Shown here: in pieces, positions 57,321-64,000 of the stretch
How positions within the stretch are numbered: position 1 is the stretch's first letter
Layout: each line of letters begins with the position of its first letter
Origin: Leptolyngbyaceae cyanobacterium RM1_1_2
GTDB lineage: Bacteria; Cyanobacteriota; Cyanobacteriia; Phormidesmidales; Phormidesmidaceae
Length of the DNA stretch: 64,000 nt
Assembly: GCA_012032345.1 (NCBI GenBank)
Contig: JAAUQI010000005.1
Span: forward strand, 60,050 to 124,049
Reading direction: 5' to 3'
Program-made: the position numbers and the translations under genes
Notes under the pieces: model-generated
What the model saw: the letters and a program-made list of their open reading frames with translations, nothing else
Told to the model about the DNA's origin: nothing
The model's database searches: none

Positions 57321-57833
57321 TCAAGATGGCGCAGCTGGCTTCAGTAAACCCACCAAATGAGCCAGCTCTGGCAAAATCAGAGCCTCCATTGCCAGCTTGA
57401 CGGCACTGCTCGACCCCGGCAGAGAAAAGATTAGCCGGGAGCGGTATACCCCCGCGATCGCCCGAGATGCGATCGCCCGTGAGCCAATTTCCGGGTAGCT
57501 GAGGGCGCGAAACAGTTCGCCAAACCCCGGCAGCGTTTTTTCTAGCAGCAGGGCGATCGCGTCATAGGTCGTATCTCGCGGCGCGATGCCCGTGCCCCCG
57601 CTGAGAATCACAGCCTCAATCTCAGGCCGCTGCGTCCACTGCATCAGACGTTGGCGAATTTGGTCTGGCTCATCCGGCAAAATCCCGTAGTCCCCCACCC
57701 GATGGCCCGCTGCACTCAGGCTAGCCTGGATCATCTGGCCGCTGCGATCGGTTGCGGGCGATCGCGTATCGCTGACCGTCAGCACCGCGCAGCAAACACT
57801 TAGCTTAGCAGTGTCAGGATGGGGAACTGCCAT
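57321..57833 (-). CDS. moaB: Molybdenum cofactor biosynthesis protein B
   Basis: The 170-residue protein shows the MoaB/MogA fold: CAVLTVSDTRSPATDRSGQMI, ILSGGTGIAPRDTTYDAI with the substrate loop, and the C-terminal FSLPGSSSAVKLAMEALILPEL. It adenylylates molybdopterin before molybdate insertion. Its ATG overlaps the stop of the psb28 gene (TAATG), so the two are translationally coupled; the functional reason for this pairing is unclear. Length and motifs are normal. It converges with ppsA, 21 bases apart. Confidence 0.93.
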   Translation of the reverse strand: MAVPHPDTAKLSVCCAVLTVSDTRSPATDRSGQMIQASLSAAGHRVGDYGILPDEPDQIRQRLMQWTQRPEIEAVILSGGTGIAPRDTTYDAIALLLEKTLPGFGELFRALSYPEIGSRAIASRAIAGVYRSRLIFSLPGSSSAVKLAMEALILPELAHLVGLLKPAAPS

Positions 57834-58168
57834 TAGCTCTTGGTAAATCCCAGGCCGTTCTCTTCAGCGTAACGATTCATAAAGCGCATAAAGCGCTCCC
57901 ACTCCTCTACGCTCTTCATCACATAAACAGATTCAATACCTGCAGGTTCGCCATTAATAAACTTGGCGTTCACATCACGGCTGACCATTTCTCCCTCTTC
58001 ATCAACCAGGTACATGCCGGTGATGTCGCCACCTTCTTCAGAGGTAAGAGCTGTAGGGTTCTCAAAATAAAAAGTAGCTGTGCCATCGGAGCCATCGGCA
58101 GCACGGGTCAAACGCACATCAGGAATAACATCTTCTCTAATACCTTGCTTAAACTGAATTTGAGCCAT
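57833..58168 (-). CDS. psb28: Photosystem II assembly protein Psb28
   Basis: From ATG 58168 ([10 protein letters not shown]) the protein has 111 residues and is a clear Psb28: [43 protein letters not shown] and [19 protein letters not shown]. It binds the CP47/RC47 assembly intermediates of photosystem II and helps build and repair the complex on the thylakoid membrane. An alternative upstream start adds five residues. The stop codon overlaps the moaB start, so the genes share a transcript. Confidence 0.96.
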   Translation of the reverse strand: MAQIQFKQGIREDVIPDVRLTRAADGSDGTATFYFENPTALTSEEGGDITGMYLVDEEGEMVSRDVNAKFINGEPAGIESVYVMKSVEEWERFMRFMNRYAEENGLGFTKS

Positions 58169-58213
58169 ATCAATGAGTGCCAAAGGTTTGGTTAAACTTA
58201 GTTTCCTATTGTC

Positions 58214-58462
58214 TCACTTTATGCAACGCCTCAAGGTCAAATACTCGTCCTCCCACTGTTTGTAGCTGCCGCGATCGCTAGCCAGACGCCCTAAGACCAC
58301 CATGATATCGGGTGCCTGGGCTGGAGCTGGAGGTACGTCCACCCTGACGGGATACCACAGCAAATCGCCTGCCACAAAGACTGTTTGGTCTCTAAACAGT
58401 TGCTTGAGATTTGTCACCAGACGAACAATCCAAGTTCTGGCTCTGGCATTAAATGGCTTCTG
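58214..58462 (-). pseudogene. Uma2-family gene fragment
   Basis: The frame around GTNLKQLFRDQTVFVAGDLLWYPV to SDRGSYKQWEDEY is the middle part of a Uma2/DUF820 protein: the RDQxxVFVAGDLLWYP and APDIMVVLGR...RGSYKQW blocks are diagnostic. Both the start (no valid Met; preceding sequence departs at about 58462) and the C-terminal nuclease part are missing, as the frame ends in unrelated residues at 58214. It is a degraded copy. Confidence 0.8.
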
Positions 58463-58555
58463 TGAAAATCTAAGCCTGCTTCAGCTAAGCGCGTTGATGC
58501 GATCGCAACGAGCAGTACTCCAGTAGTTTCAGATTTACCGTTGTGCAAGTTTGCA

Positions 58556-58848
58556 TCATGGATTTTTCTTCACACTTCGCGCTCCAAAATGATCGACGGC
58601 GCGGTGTCCGATCCGAATTACCCAGGGTTGAGCATCGGGATGTCGCTCAAATAGCCGATTAGTCGCAGGCACTACATTTTATCGACATCGAAATCTCCGG
58701 TTTCGATGTCAATCGCCACAATTTTGCCCTCGTTTCCGGCTTCGACTTGCTGCCGAATGCCAGACCCATAAAGTTCTTGCCCACGTCGAGCTATCTCTTC
58801 TTTACTGTAACGTCGTTGCCGAACTGTATGGGCTTGACCTCGTCTCAA
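58556..58848 (-). pseudogene. Small conserved protein, single frameshift
   Basis: The frame from TTG 58848, with AGGAG seven bases upstream, reads RYSKEEIARRGQELYG, IVAIDIETGDFDVDK and then meets TAG at 58672-58674. Adding one base to the four-T run at 58677-58680 (A run in the coding strand) restores NVVPATNRLFERHPDAQPWVIRIGHRAVDHFG to a stop at 58556-58558, about 97 residues. This is a known cyanobacterial small protein type often seen in accessory islands; I believe it is paired with a toxin- or protease-like partner, but no partner is intact here. Confidence 0.72.
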
Positions 58849-58973
58849 CTGTGCTCCTCTATTTTAGGCTGGGCGACCGCTTCAAGCGTATACGGCTGCG
58901 CTCGTCCTCTACAAACTGAGTAGAACGATGCGTCATGCTGGTGCTTTTCTGGTATTCCAAGGGCTTTGCGCAT
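58845..58973 (-). CDS. Possible short peptide gene overlapping the small conserved gene
   Basis: A 42-codon frame begins MRKALGIPEKHQHDAS and ends VAQPKIEEHS with TGA at 58845-58847, overlapping the TTG start of the following gene (TTGA). The coupling style and coding-like composition hint at a real partner gene, but it is short, has no recognised family and might be a degraded remnant. Confidence 0.3.
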   Translation of the reverse strand: MRKALGIPEKHQHDASFYSVCRGRAQPYTLEAVAQPKIEEHS

Positions 58974-59005
58974 CCTATGAGTTATGAGTCAGCGATCGCA
59001 CTCGT

Positions 59006-59254
59006 CTAGAGACCAGTACCATTTAGCATTCGCATTGCCACGTCAATAAATTTTTCACCCCAAACAATTGATAGTAAGCCGCACAATACAACTAGCAATG
59101 ATGCAACACCTGCTTGAACAAGTCCCAAATCGTTAAATGTCCCATATGTCACAGGGATTAGCAGTAAAAGAGTGCCAATTGTAGCCCCCCCAAGAAAACG
59201 ATAGATAGCTTTAAAAGATAAACGTTGTTTAGAATCGGTGTTGTCAGAGGTCAT
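59006..59254 (-). CDS. Small membrane protein, two spans
   Basis: From ATG 59254 (MTSDNTDSKQ) the protein has 82 residues with two hydrophobic segments (about 20-40 and 48-70), and a short polar end. Short cytosolic or lumenal loops lie between. The HIP1-rich island style ends here; the next 2 kb lacks GCGATCGC. No family is recognised. Confidence 0.55.
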   Translation of the reverse strand: MTSDNTDSKQRLSFKAIYRFLGGATIGTLLLLIPVTYGTFNDLGLVQAGVASLLVVLCGLLSIVWGEKFIDVAMRMLNGTGL

Positions 59255-59440
59255 CAGAAATTCCTTCAATACCTTAAACAAGGGTACACGCTGTTGAGCT
59301 TTCGCTACCTGAAGAGAGTATCTAGCGGTCTAACGTTCCTAGTCACCAGCGGCAGATCGCTTTCGTATCACCACCAAGATCTTGATACCGTCCGCTGCAC
59401 CAGGGTTGTTAGGCTGCGGGTGTTGCTGTAACTTTGCTGT

Positions 59441-59770
59441 TTAAGACAAAATATCTCGTAAAACTGCAAGTCGATCTTGCACAATCCGATAGTAAATCCA
59501 GGTTCCGCGCCGCTCCTTCTCTAACAACCCCGCTTCATACATGACTTTGAGGTGGTGACTAATCGTCGGTTGCGACAACCCTAACGTTTCGACTAACTCA
59601 CATGCACACACTTCTTGATTGTTCCGGATCGCAATCAAGCTTAACATTTGCAACCGTGCGGGTTCCCCTAACACTCGAAAGAGTGCCGCCAGTTGTATAG
59701 CTTCTTCGGGTGTGAGTTTTCCAGCTAGTAAAGGAGGACAGCAGGAAATGGTAGGTTTGGAGGATTTCAT
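59441..59770 (-). CDS. arsR: ArsR-family metalloregulator
   Basis: The 109-residue protein is a winged-helix ArsR/SmtB repressor: AALFRVLGEPARLQML, the metal-binding segment with EVCACEL, and the recognition helix in LSQPTISHHLKVMYEAGLLEKERRGTW. A second Cys pair lies near the start (SCCPP). The Cys-x-Cys in the DNA-binding helix region is the arsenite site of this family. It is transcribed away from the aquaporin/phosphatase/arsH genes, and two palindromes lie between, so it probably represses both directions until arsenite binds. Confidence 0.93.
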   Translation of the reverse strand: MKSSKPTISCCPPLLAGKLTPEEAIQLAALFRVLGEPARLQMLSLIAIRNNQEVCACELVETLGLSQPTISHHLKVMYEAGLLEKERRGTWIYYRIVQDRLAVLRDILS

Positions 59771-59777
59771 ACCTCTT

Positions 59778-59797
59778 ATATTGACACGTATCGATAT
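59778..59797. promoter_or_regulatory. Candidate ArsR operator 1
   Basis: ATATTGA and TCGATAT form an imperfect inverted repeat around six bases, just outside the arsR start at 59770. This matches the general form of ArsR/SmtB operators. Confidence 0.6.
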
Positions 59798-59825
59798 GTT
59801 TTGCTACAATATGGGCAAACATAAA

Positions 59826-59843
59826 TATTGATGAAAATCAATA
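59826..59843. promoter_or_regulatory. Candidate ArsR operator 2
   Basis: TATTGAT-GAAA-ATCAATA is a perfect seven-base inverted repeat, 17 bases before the aquaporin start. The ATTGAT...ATCAAT half-sites resemble the ArsR consensus, so repression of the cassette is likely to act here. Confidence 0.7.
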
Positions 59844-59859
59844 ATAGGGAGGAACTACA

Positions 59860-60156
59860 GTGAAGCGTCCGCTCTGCGGAATCCCAACTTGTGGGCGTGA
59901 ACTACTCGCTGAATCCATCGGCACTTTTACTTTTACATTAGTTTTCGCAAGGACGGGGGCTATTATAGTCGATCGGCTCAGTCAGGGCGCTACTACACAC
60001 CTGGGCATTAGCTTTGTTTTCGGCGTGGTTGTTTCAGCATTAATTTACGCATTAGGTCGTATTAGTGACGCACATTTCAATCCTGCTGTGACGTTGGGAG
60101 AATGTCATCTTTGCGAACGCACAAATTGGGAATCAGAATATGGTCATCCTAGGTAA
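59860..60156 (+). pseudogene. Truncated aquaporin (MIP family), arsenite-channel position
   Basis: The 98 residues cover only the first part of a major intrinsic protein: ELLAESIGTFTFTLVFARTGAI (first span), GISFVFGVVVSALIYALGR and the first pore motif NPAVT in FNPAVTLG. After that the sequence runs into an unrelated tail (ECHLCERTNWESEYG), so the second half, including the second NPA, is missing. Full-length channels of this kind in ars operons export arsenite made by arsenate reductase. One arm of the channel cannot form a pore. Its end overlaps the phosphatase gene by 17 bases. Confidence 0.85.
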
Positions 60157-60556
60157 ATTAGCTGGGGTGCGAAAACCTACACCAGAAGAGATTGCTGAAC
60201 TCAAATCAGCAGGTATTGGAGGAATTGCTTCAGTGATGGATGATTCCTCTAATCTAGATTTGTATGACCAGGTGTCCCTCCCTTACCGCTGGCTACCCAC
60301 GCAAGGAGGAACGGCTCTTGGTTTAGAACAGATTCAAGCGCTTCAAACCTTCATTGAGCAGCAAAATCAGTTGGATCGTGCCGTTGCCGTGCATTGCACC
60401 AGTGGCAATCGTCGTACCGGAACAATGCTAGCAGCATATTTAATTCGTATTGGCTCATCGTTTTATGATGCAATGCGAGTGATCGAATCAGCTAATCCGA
60501 ACGCTGAACTGCGAGAAGCCCAAATCAACTTCTTGCACAATTTAGCTGAAAGCTAA
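60140..60556 (+). CDS. Dual-specificity-type phosphatase in an ars cassette
   Basis: The 138-residue protein has the cysteine-phosphatase signature HCTSGNRRTGT (C-x5-R near residue 84) plus an upstream EEIAELKSAGIGGIASVMDD segment and a general-acid-type Asp region, all typical of small cyanobacterial dual-specificity phosphatases. In the cassette arsR-aquaporin-phosphatase-arsH it takes the place where arsC (arsenate reductase) normally stands. The similar Cys-x5-Arg loop of yeast Acr2 makes arsenate reduction a chemical possibility, but the sequence alone cannot tell. The start at 60140 (ATG GTC ATC) overlaps the aquaporin end. Confidence 0.85.
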   Translation: MVILGKLAGVRKPTPEEIAELKSAGIGGIASVMDDSSNLDLYDQVSLPYRWLPTQGGTALGLEQIQALQTFIEQQNQLDRAVAVHCTSGNRRTGTMLAAYLIRIGSSFYDAMRVIESANPNAELREAQINFLHNLAES

Positions 60557-60604
60557 GGCGAACCTAATTCATCATGTCAGCCAAATCTTATTTTCATTTG
60601 CTCC

Positions 60605-61219
60605 ATGACAATGTTTGACCACCCGCCCCGAATTCTGTTTCTCTATGGCTCTTTGCGAGAGCGTTCTTATAGCCGCCTCCTGGCAGAAGAAGCTGCTCGC
60701 ATTATTCAGGAACTTGGGGCAGAAGTAAAATTTTTCAACCCATGCGAATTGCCAATTTATGGCAGTGTGCCGGACACTCACCCAAAAGTACAAGAGCTAC
60801 GTGAATTGAGTTTATGGTCAGAAGGACAAGTTTGGTCAAGCCCGGAGATGCACGGTCAAATTACTGGCATCATGAAAAATCAGATTGACTGGATTCCGCT
60901 GAGCATTGGTGCAGTTCGCCCTACTCAAGGCAGAACGCTAGCCGTGATGCAAGTGAGCGGGGGTTCCCAGTCCTTCAATGCGGTTAATACTCTCCGTCTC
61001 CTGGGGCGATGGATGCGAATGTTCACAATACCCAATCAATCCTCGGTTGCCAAGGCTTATCAAGAATTTGATGAAGATGGCACGATGAAGGACTCAGCTT
61101 ACCGCGATCGGGTTGTGGATGTAATGGAGGAACTTTATAAATTCACACTGCTGCTGCGTGAGCAGGTTGATTATTTGTGCGATCGCTATAGTGAACGTAA
61201 GGAGAAGACTATTAAATAA
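60605..61219 (+). CDS. arsH: NADPH-dependent FMN reductase ArsH
   Basis: The 204-residue flavoprotein has the flavodoxin-like FMN site of Ars[41 protein letters not shown] and the family-specific [24 protein letters not shown] and [11 protein letters not shown]. ArsH oxidises trivalent organoarsenicals and reduces quinones, helping arsenic detoxification. The start is ATG 60605 or the nearby Met at residue 3. It is the last gene of the arsenic cassette, 48 bases after the phosphatase. Confidence 0.94.
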   Translation: MTMFDHPPRILFLYGSLRERSYSRLLAEEAARIIQELGAEVKFFNPCELPIYGSVPDTHPKVQELRELSLWSEGQVWSSPEMHGQITGIMKNQIDWIPLSIGAVRPTQGRTLAVMQVSGGSQSFNAVNTLRLLGRWMRMFTIPNQSSVAKAYQEFDEDGTMKDSAYRDRVVDVMEELYKFTLLLREQVDYLCDRYSERKEKTIK

Positions 61220-61319
61220 ACAGTTGATGTGATAAACGAGGCACCGAAGACAAACTCTAGCCCGCCGTCTTCCAAATCCCTTACAACGTGAACACTTCTC
61301 AGTTCATCCAGAACAATTT

Positions 61320-61460
61320 CTAACAGTTTAAGCGTTCGAGGTGCAGGATAGGACGGAAGGTCTCCCAAGGCACTAATGCATCCAACTGATTCAGGAGTGA
61401 CTTCTTTCGCTCCAGTTTTTGCTGACGGGCTTCAATATCCCAAAATCCTTGCTGTCCCAT
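61320..61460 (-). pseudogene. IS5-family transposase, N-terminal fragment
   Basis: The 46-codon frame MGQQGFWDIEARQQKLERKKSLLNQLDALVPWETFRP matches the start of IS5-type transposases and then stops (TAG at 61320-61322). No catalytic DDE region follows and no terminal inverted repeats are evident, so this is the remnant of an insertion. It marks the right edge of the arsenic island. Confidence 0.85.
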
Positions 61461-61532
61461 TGCCTGCAGTCTTCACAAAAACAACCTCATGATCTCATAT
61501 TGATTTCGCTCTGGCTATTTTTCGAAGTGCCC

Positions 61533-61997
61533 TTAAAAAACAGCGTTAATTATAATTTTTGACTTGACTGAGTTAGCCAGAAAGCAGCTATGATGAGCAG
61601 CTTTATGCATTTGGGCAATTTGCTCAGGGCTGGGTAAGCTGTCTCCGGTAAATGTAATCTGCGGTCGCAGGCACACCTGAACAATTGCAAGTCTGCCTGA
61701 GGGGTCTTTTGCCATCTTGCCAAGAGCGCGATCGCAATAGGTATCAACCACAAACTTTTTCTTAGCCGCGATCGCCAAAAACCAGAGCATATGGCAGCTT
61801 GCCAGGGAAGCTACAAAGGCTTCTTCGGGATCCACGCAGGCCGCATTAGAATACGGCATAGGTACCACCTGTGGGGAAGCCGAAGCCGCTATCTCCGCCC
61901 CACCGTCAAACTGCCAGGTATGCTCCCGACTATAGTGGCTGTCAATAAACATGGCCTGACGGCGCTGCCACTGCACGGTTGCTGAATGCTCAGACAT
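61533..61997 (-). CDS. OsmC/Ohr-family peroxide-resistance protein
   Basis: The 154-residue protein shows OsmC features: VDPEEAFVASLASCHMLWFL with the catalytic Cys (about 68), a second Cys in AHHSCFLANSVKSKI and the helical LRPQITFTGDSLPSPEQIA region. Dimers of this family reduce organic hydroperoxides with dihydrolipoyl or thiol donors. Its neighbours are unrelated. The start ATG at 61997 is well placed (MSEHSATVQWQRRQ). Confidence 0.9.
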   Translation of the reverse strand: MSEHSATVQWQRRQAMFIDSHYSREHTWQFDGGAEIAASASPQVVPMPYSNAACVDPEEAFVASLASCHMLWFLAIAAKKKFVVDTYCDRALGKMAKDPSGRLAIVQVCLRPQITFTGDSLPSPEQIAQMHKAAHHSCFLANSVKSKIIINAVF

Positions 61998-62050
61998 AGA
62001 AGTTACGCTTGAGAATTAATATTAATCGTATAAGCTCTTAAATGGCTCAG

Positions 62051-62470
62051 CTACAGCAGCTTGATTAAGATCACAAAAAAGGTAAATGTGCCAATCACCA
62101 TCAGCGCTGTCGAAATCATCAGGCTGAGCGATCGCCGGGGTCGATAAACATAGTCATCACGCTGAATCAGCCGCAGCTCTCGCTGATGCTCTAGCATGGC
62201 AGCCAGCATGGCAAACGTGCCGAGAGCCACAAAGCAGAGGCCAACTATACGCGAAAGCTGTAAAGCAGACCCTGCCGCAGTTGGATTTGCGGTTGCAATA
62301 AGCTGATCAATGCCAAAGCCGAACGTAATCAGCGCCAAACAAGTCCGGATCCAGGCCATCAGGGTGCGTTCAGCCGCATCTCGGTTACGGGCTTTGGCTA
62401 GCTCGTTGTTGAGGTTGTGACGAGGGGGCTGACCATACTTGGGGGGAAGCTGGGGCGATTTGTGACTCAT
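62051..62470 (-). CDS. DUF202 (YidH-like) membrane protein
   Basis: The 139-residue protein has the DUF202 pattern: a conserved cytosolic ARNRDAAERTLMAWIRTCLALITFGFGI and then three spans (about 45-63, 75-95, 118-138). The AAERT(L/M)xAWxRT motif is diagnostic. The family is common in bacterial inner membranes, with no assigned biochemical function. It is 31 bases downstream of the HAD phosphatase gene on the same strand. Confidence 0.93.
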   Translation of the reverse strand: MSHKSPQLPPKYGQPPRHNLNNELAKARNRDAAERTLMAWIRTCLALITFGFGIDQLIATANPTAAGSALQLSRIVGLCFVALGTFAMLAAMLEHQRELRLIQRDDYVYRPRRSLSLMISTALMVIGTFTFFVILIKLL

Positions 62471-62501
62471 AACACCTCCGGCAACGGCTCAAGACAAAAC
62501 A

Positions 62502-63148
62502 CTACAGTTGAAAAGCAGGCAGTTCTAACTGATCGGCAATGGTGACAAGCTTCTCAGGCTGCTCAATCAAAAAATCTGGGCGTTTGGTTAACAGCGCCTG
62601 ATAAGAATTAAACCCCCAGGTGACTGCGATCGCAGCAATGCCTACGGCATGGGCCGCTTCTACGTCGCGGGTTTCATCGCCAATATACAGCGTGCTGGTA
62701 GGAATCAAATCGTACTGACGCACAATTCGCCTGAGGGCGCGCTGCTTACCAAACAGGCGGGTGCCGGTATGGACAAAGCTAAACAAGGCATTAATCTTGT
62801 GGTGTTGCAAAAACCGCTCTACGTTGCTAGCCGTGTTGGAAGTCAAAATTCCTAGCTGGTGGCTATGAGCTAGCTGATGTAGCACTGGCAGCATACCCGG
62901 AATCAGCTCGATCGACTCAATCTCACGGCCAAGCTCAACGCCAAGCCGCCGTATCATAAACGGCAACTGCCAGGGTGCCACAGCAATCTTTTGCATAATC
63001 TGCTGAACGTTCAGTCTTGCAGTGCTGCTAGCTGCTCTGGTGTTCTCGGGCGATAGCCATAGCGAGGAGCCAGACGATTTGTAATTTGAAAAACCGTTTC
63101 TAACGTATCGGCAATGGTGCCGTCAAAGTCAAAAATTAAGGTGCTCAC
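62502..63148 (-). pseudogene. HAD-family phosphatase, single frameshift
   Basis: A GTG at 63148 opens a frame with the first HAD motif STLIFDFDGTIADTLETVF, which stops at TGA after AALQD. Adding one base near 63013 restores LQDLNVQQIMQKIAV and leads into the frame 62502-62996 with LGILTSNTASNV (motif II), KQRALRRIV (motif III Lys) and YIGDETRDVEAA (motif IV). The combined protein has about 215 residues and is a phosphoglycolate-phosphatase-like HAD hydrolase. The 164-residue frame alone lacks the nucleophile Asp, so it would be inactive. Confidence 0.87.
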
Positions 63149-63372
63149 GCAGAAGCTGTGGGAGAAAGATATTTTAATACATTAGCAAGCCAGCGCGAAT
63201 CTGCCAGAACGACTGCTGAGAACAGCGTATCTTACAATCGGCTCAATGATTGTTAACACATTTAATAAACAGTGTACTTACTTGATAATCACGTCAGCTC
63301 TAGGATCGGCGATCGCCCTCAAAAGAATACCTATAACTATCAATTGAATCAAAATCGGTAAAATAATTTAGC

Positions 63373-63649
63373 TTAGTTAGCAAGCTGTTCTAACTTTTCA
63401 AAAAAGAGGACAACATCTTCATGGATTTCGTCACAAAGCATACTGGCTGCAACTATGTCTCGGGTTATCTCTAGCAGGAAAACAGTCTGTTCATAGGGAT
63501 AGAGACTGTGAGATTTGAGTCTTTGGAAAAGAGAATCTTGGTTCTCAAACAAGATTTTTTTACCATTTACAACCTGGAAAATATTTGCTTTGACGTCCCT
63601 CCAGATTTGATTCGGAGGCAGAGTAAGGTTTTCACTGGCAAAAAATCAT
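63373..63649 (-). CDS. Unannotated small protein, possibly frameshifted at its start
   Basis: A coding-like frame reads SENLTLPPNQIWRDVKAN, FENQDSLFQRLKSHSLYPYEQTVF and HEDVVLFFEKLEQLAN to TAA at 63373-63375. Its own frame has no ATG, but removing one base from the six-A run at 63640-63645 joins it to ATG 63649 and gives MIFASENLTLPP, a natural N-terminus; the product would have 91 residues. No family is recognised. Confidence 0.5.
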
Positions 63650-63726
63650 TAATTAAGGATTGTAATTAGTCACTGCAACAAAGCTGACCTATTGCGAATG
63701 GAGCAAATGTTTGTAGCATAAGGGGC

Positions 63727-64000
63727 ATGACGATTCAACCGCATCGAGAACCCAACCTCTCGGAAATTGACCCTGAAGAGTAGGGGGCGAGGTATTGGTT
63801 TGAGCGCTACTGCGAGCAACGCGCTGAGAGCGAGCAACTGAAGCAGCGGGTTAAAGAGCTAGAGGAACAGTTGGAGAGCCTCAACGAGAAACTGAGAAAG
63901 CTGAGCGAACGCACCAGTGAAACGAGTTCTCAGCCGCCGTCGTCAGATGGCCCCAAGAAGCCGAACCGCGATAAGCAAACGCCGCAGCGAAAGCGAGGCC
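63727..64000 (+). pseudogene. IS66-family transposase N-terminus with internal stop, cut by window end
   Basis: From ATG 63727 the frame reads PNLSEIDPEE, then TAG at 63781-63783 where Trp is expected, then GARYWFERYCEQRAESEQ, a leucine-zipper-like coiled coil (LKQRVKELEEQLESLNEKL) and TSSQPPSSDGPKKPNRD. This is the N-terminal part of an IS66-type transposase (DUF6444 coiled coil and the PPSSDG stretch). The window ends before the zinc finger and catalytic core, so it cannot be said whether the remaining gene is intact. Confidence 0.82.

Noticed and set aside
1..64000. tRNA, rRNA, tmRNA or riboswitch genes
   Set aside because: No cloverleaf with the conserved T-loop (GGTTCGAATCC type) or other familiar RNA core was recognised by eye; a covariance-model scan would be needed to be certain.

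Overview
The window looks like chromosomal DNA from a cyanobacterium, probably of the Leptolyngbya/filamentous type. The octamer GCGATCGC (HIP1) recurs throughout, Psb28 and a Psb32-like TPM protein are present, and so are a FutA-type iron-binding protein, DUF3318, DUF4112, SLH-domain and pentapeptide-repeat proteins typical of the phylum. Gene order is mosaic: short operons on both strands and many PAS/CBS sensor kinases.

Layout. 0-4 kb: a 5'-truncated conserved protein, a two-gene operon (membrane protein plus pentapeptide-repeat protein) and a glutathione peroxidase. 4-7 kb: a CBS-PAS hybrid histidine kinase, frameshifted. 7.3-12.8 kb: an iron-flavoured stretch with a PKHD hydroxylase, an acidic-repeat lipoprotein, the Fe(III)-binding protein FutA behind a candidate Fur box, a glutamyl-endopeptidase-like S9 peptidase and an Asp/Asn hydroxylase. 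13-20 kb: DUF3318, an anchored hypothetical, an M20 amidohydrolase, BioD, a Ser/Thr kinase and a frameshifted aminopeptidase P. 20-22 kb: a regulatory-looking, gene-poor stretch with AGTCT clusters and a perfect 18-bp hairpin. 22-27 kb: a branched-chain-type ABC importer whose permease and two ATPases are one polypeptide. 27-36.9 kb: adenylate cyclase, HTH protein, pyrophosphatase, broken metallo-hydrolase, glycosyltransferase, dynamin-like GTPase divergent from a shortened Fic protein, and a frameshifted glutamate dehydrogenase. 37-43.7 kb: LD-carboxypeptidase, NanE-like epimerase, DUF4112, Uma2 pseudogene, threonine aldolase, secreted pentapeptide protein and CobH. 43.9-51 kb: envelope/membrane proteins (Psb32-like TPM, DUF948-like, YtxH) and an SLH protein coupled to a large coiled-coil protein. 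51-58 kb: a multi-PAS hybrid kinase (frameshifted), PEP synthase, MoaB and Psb28. 58-64 kb: an accessory zone with gene fragments, an arsenic cassette (arsR, truncated aquaporin, dual-specificity-type phosphatase, arsH), IS5 and IS66 remnants, OsmC, DUF202 and a HAD phosphatase.

The most striking overall feature is that at least seven otherwise well-conserved genes are each broken by a single missing base, mostly inside A/T runs or next to CGATCG. I could reconstruct the missing continuation in the alternative frame in every case. This could be real decay but looks at least as much like a consensus-sequence artefact, so the breaks should not be read as biology without raw reads. The best candidates for new biology are the arsenic cassette with a phosphatase in the place where arsenate reductase usually sits, the shortened Fic protein facing a dynamin-like GTPase, the LivM-LivG-LivF fusion and the AGTCT repeat clusters. 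No rRNA, tRNA or CRISPR array was recognised.
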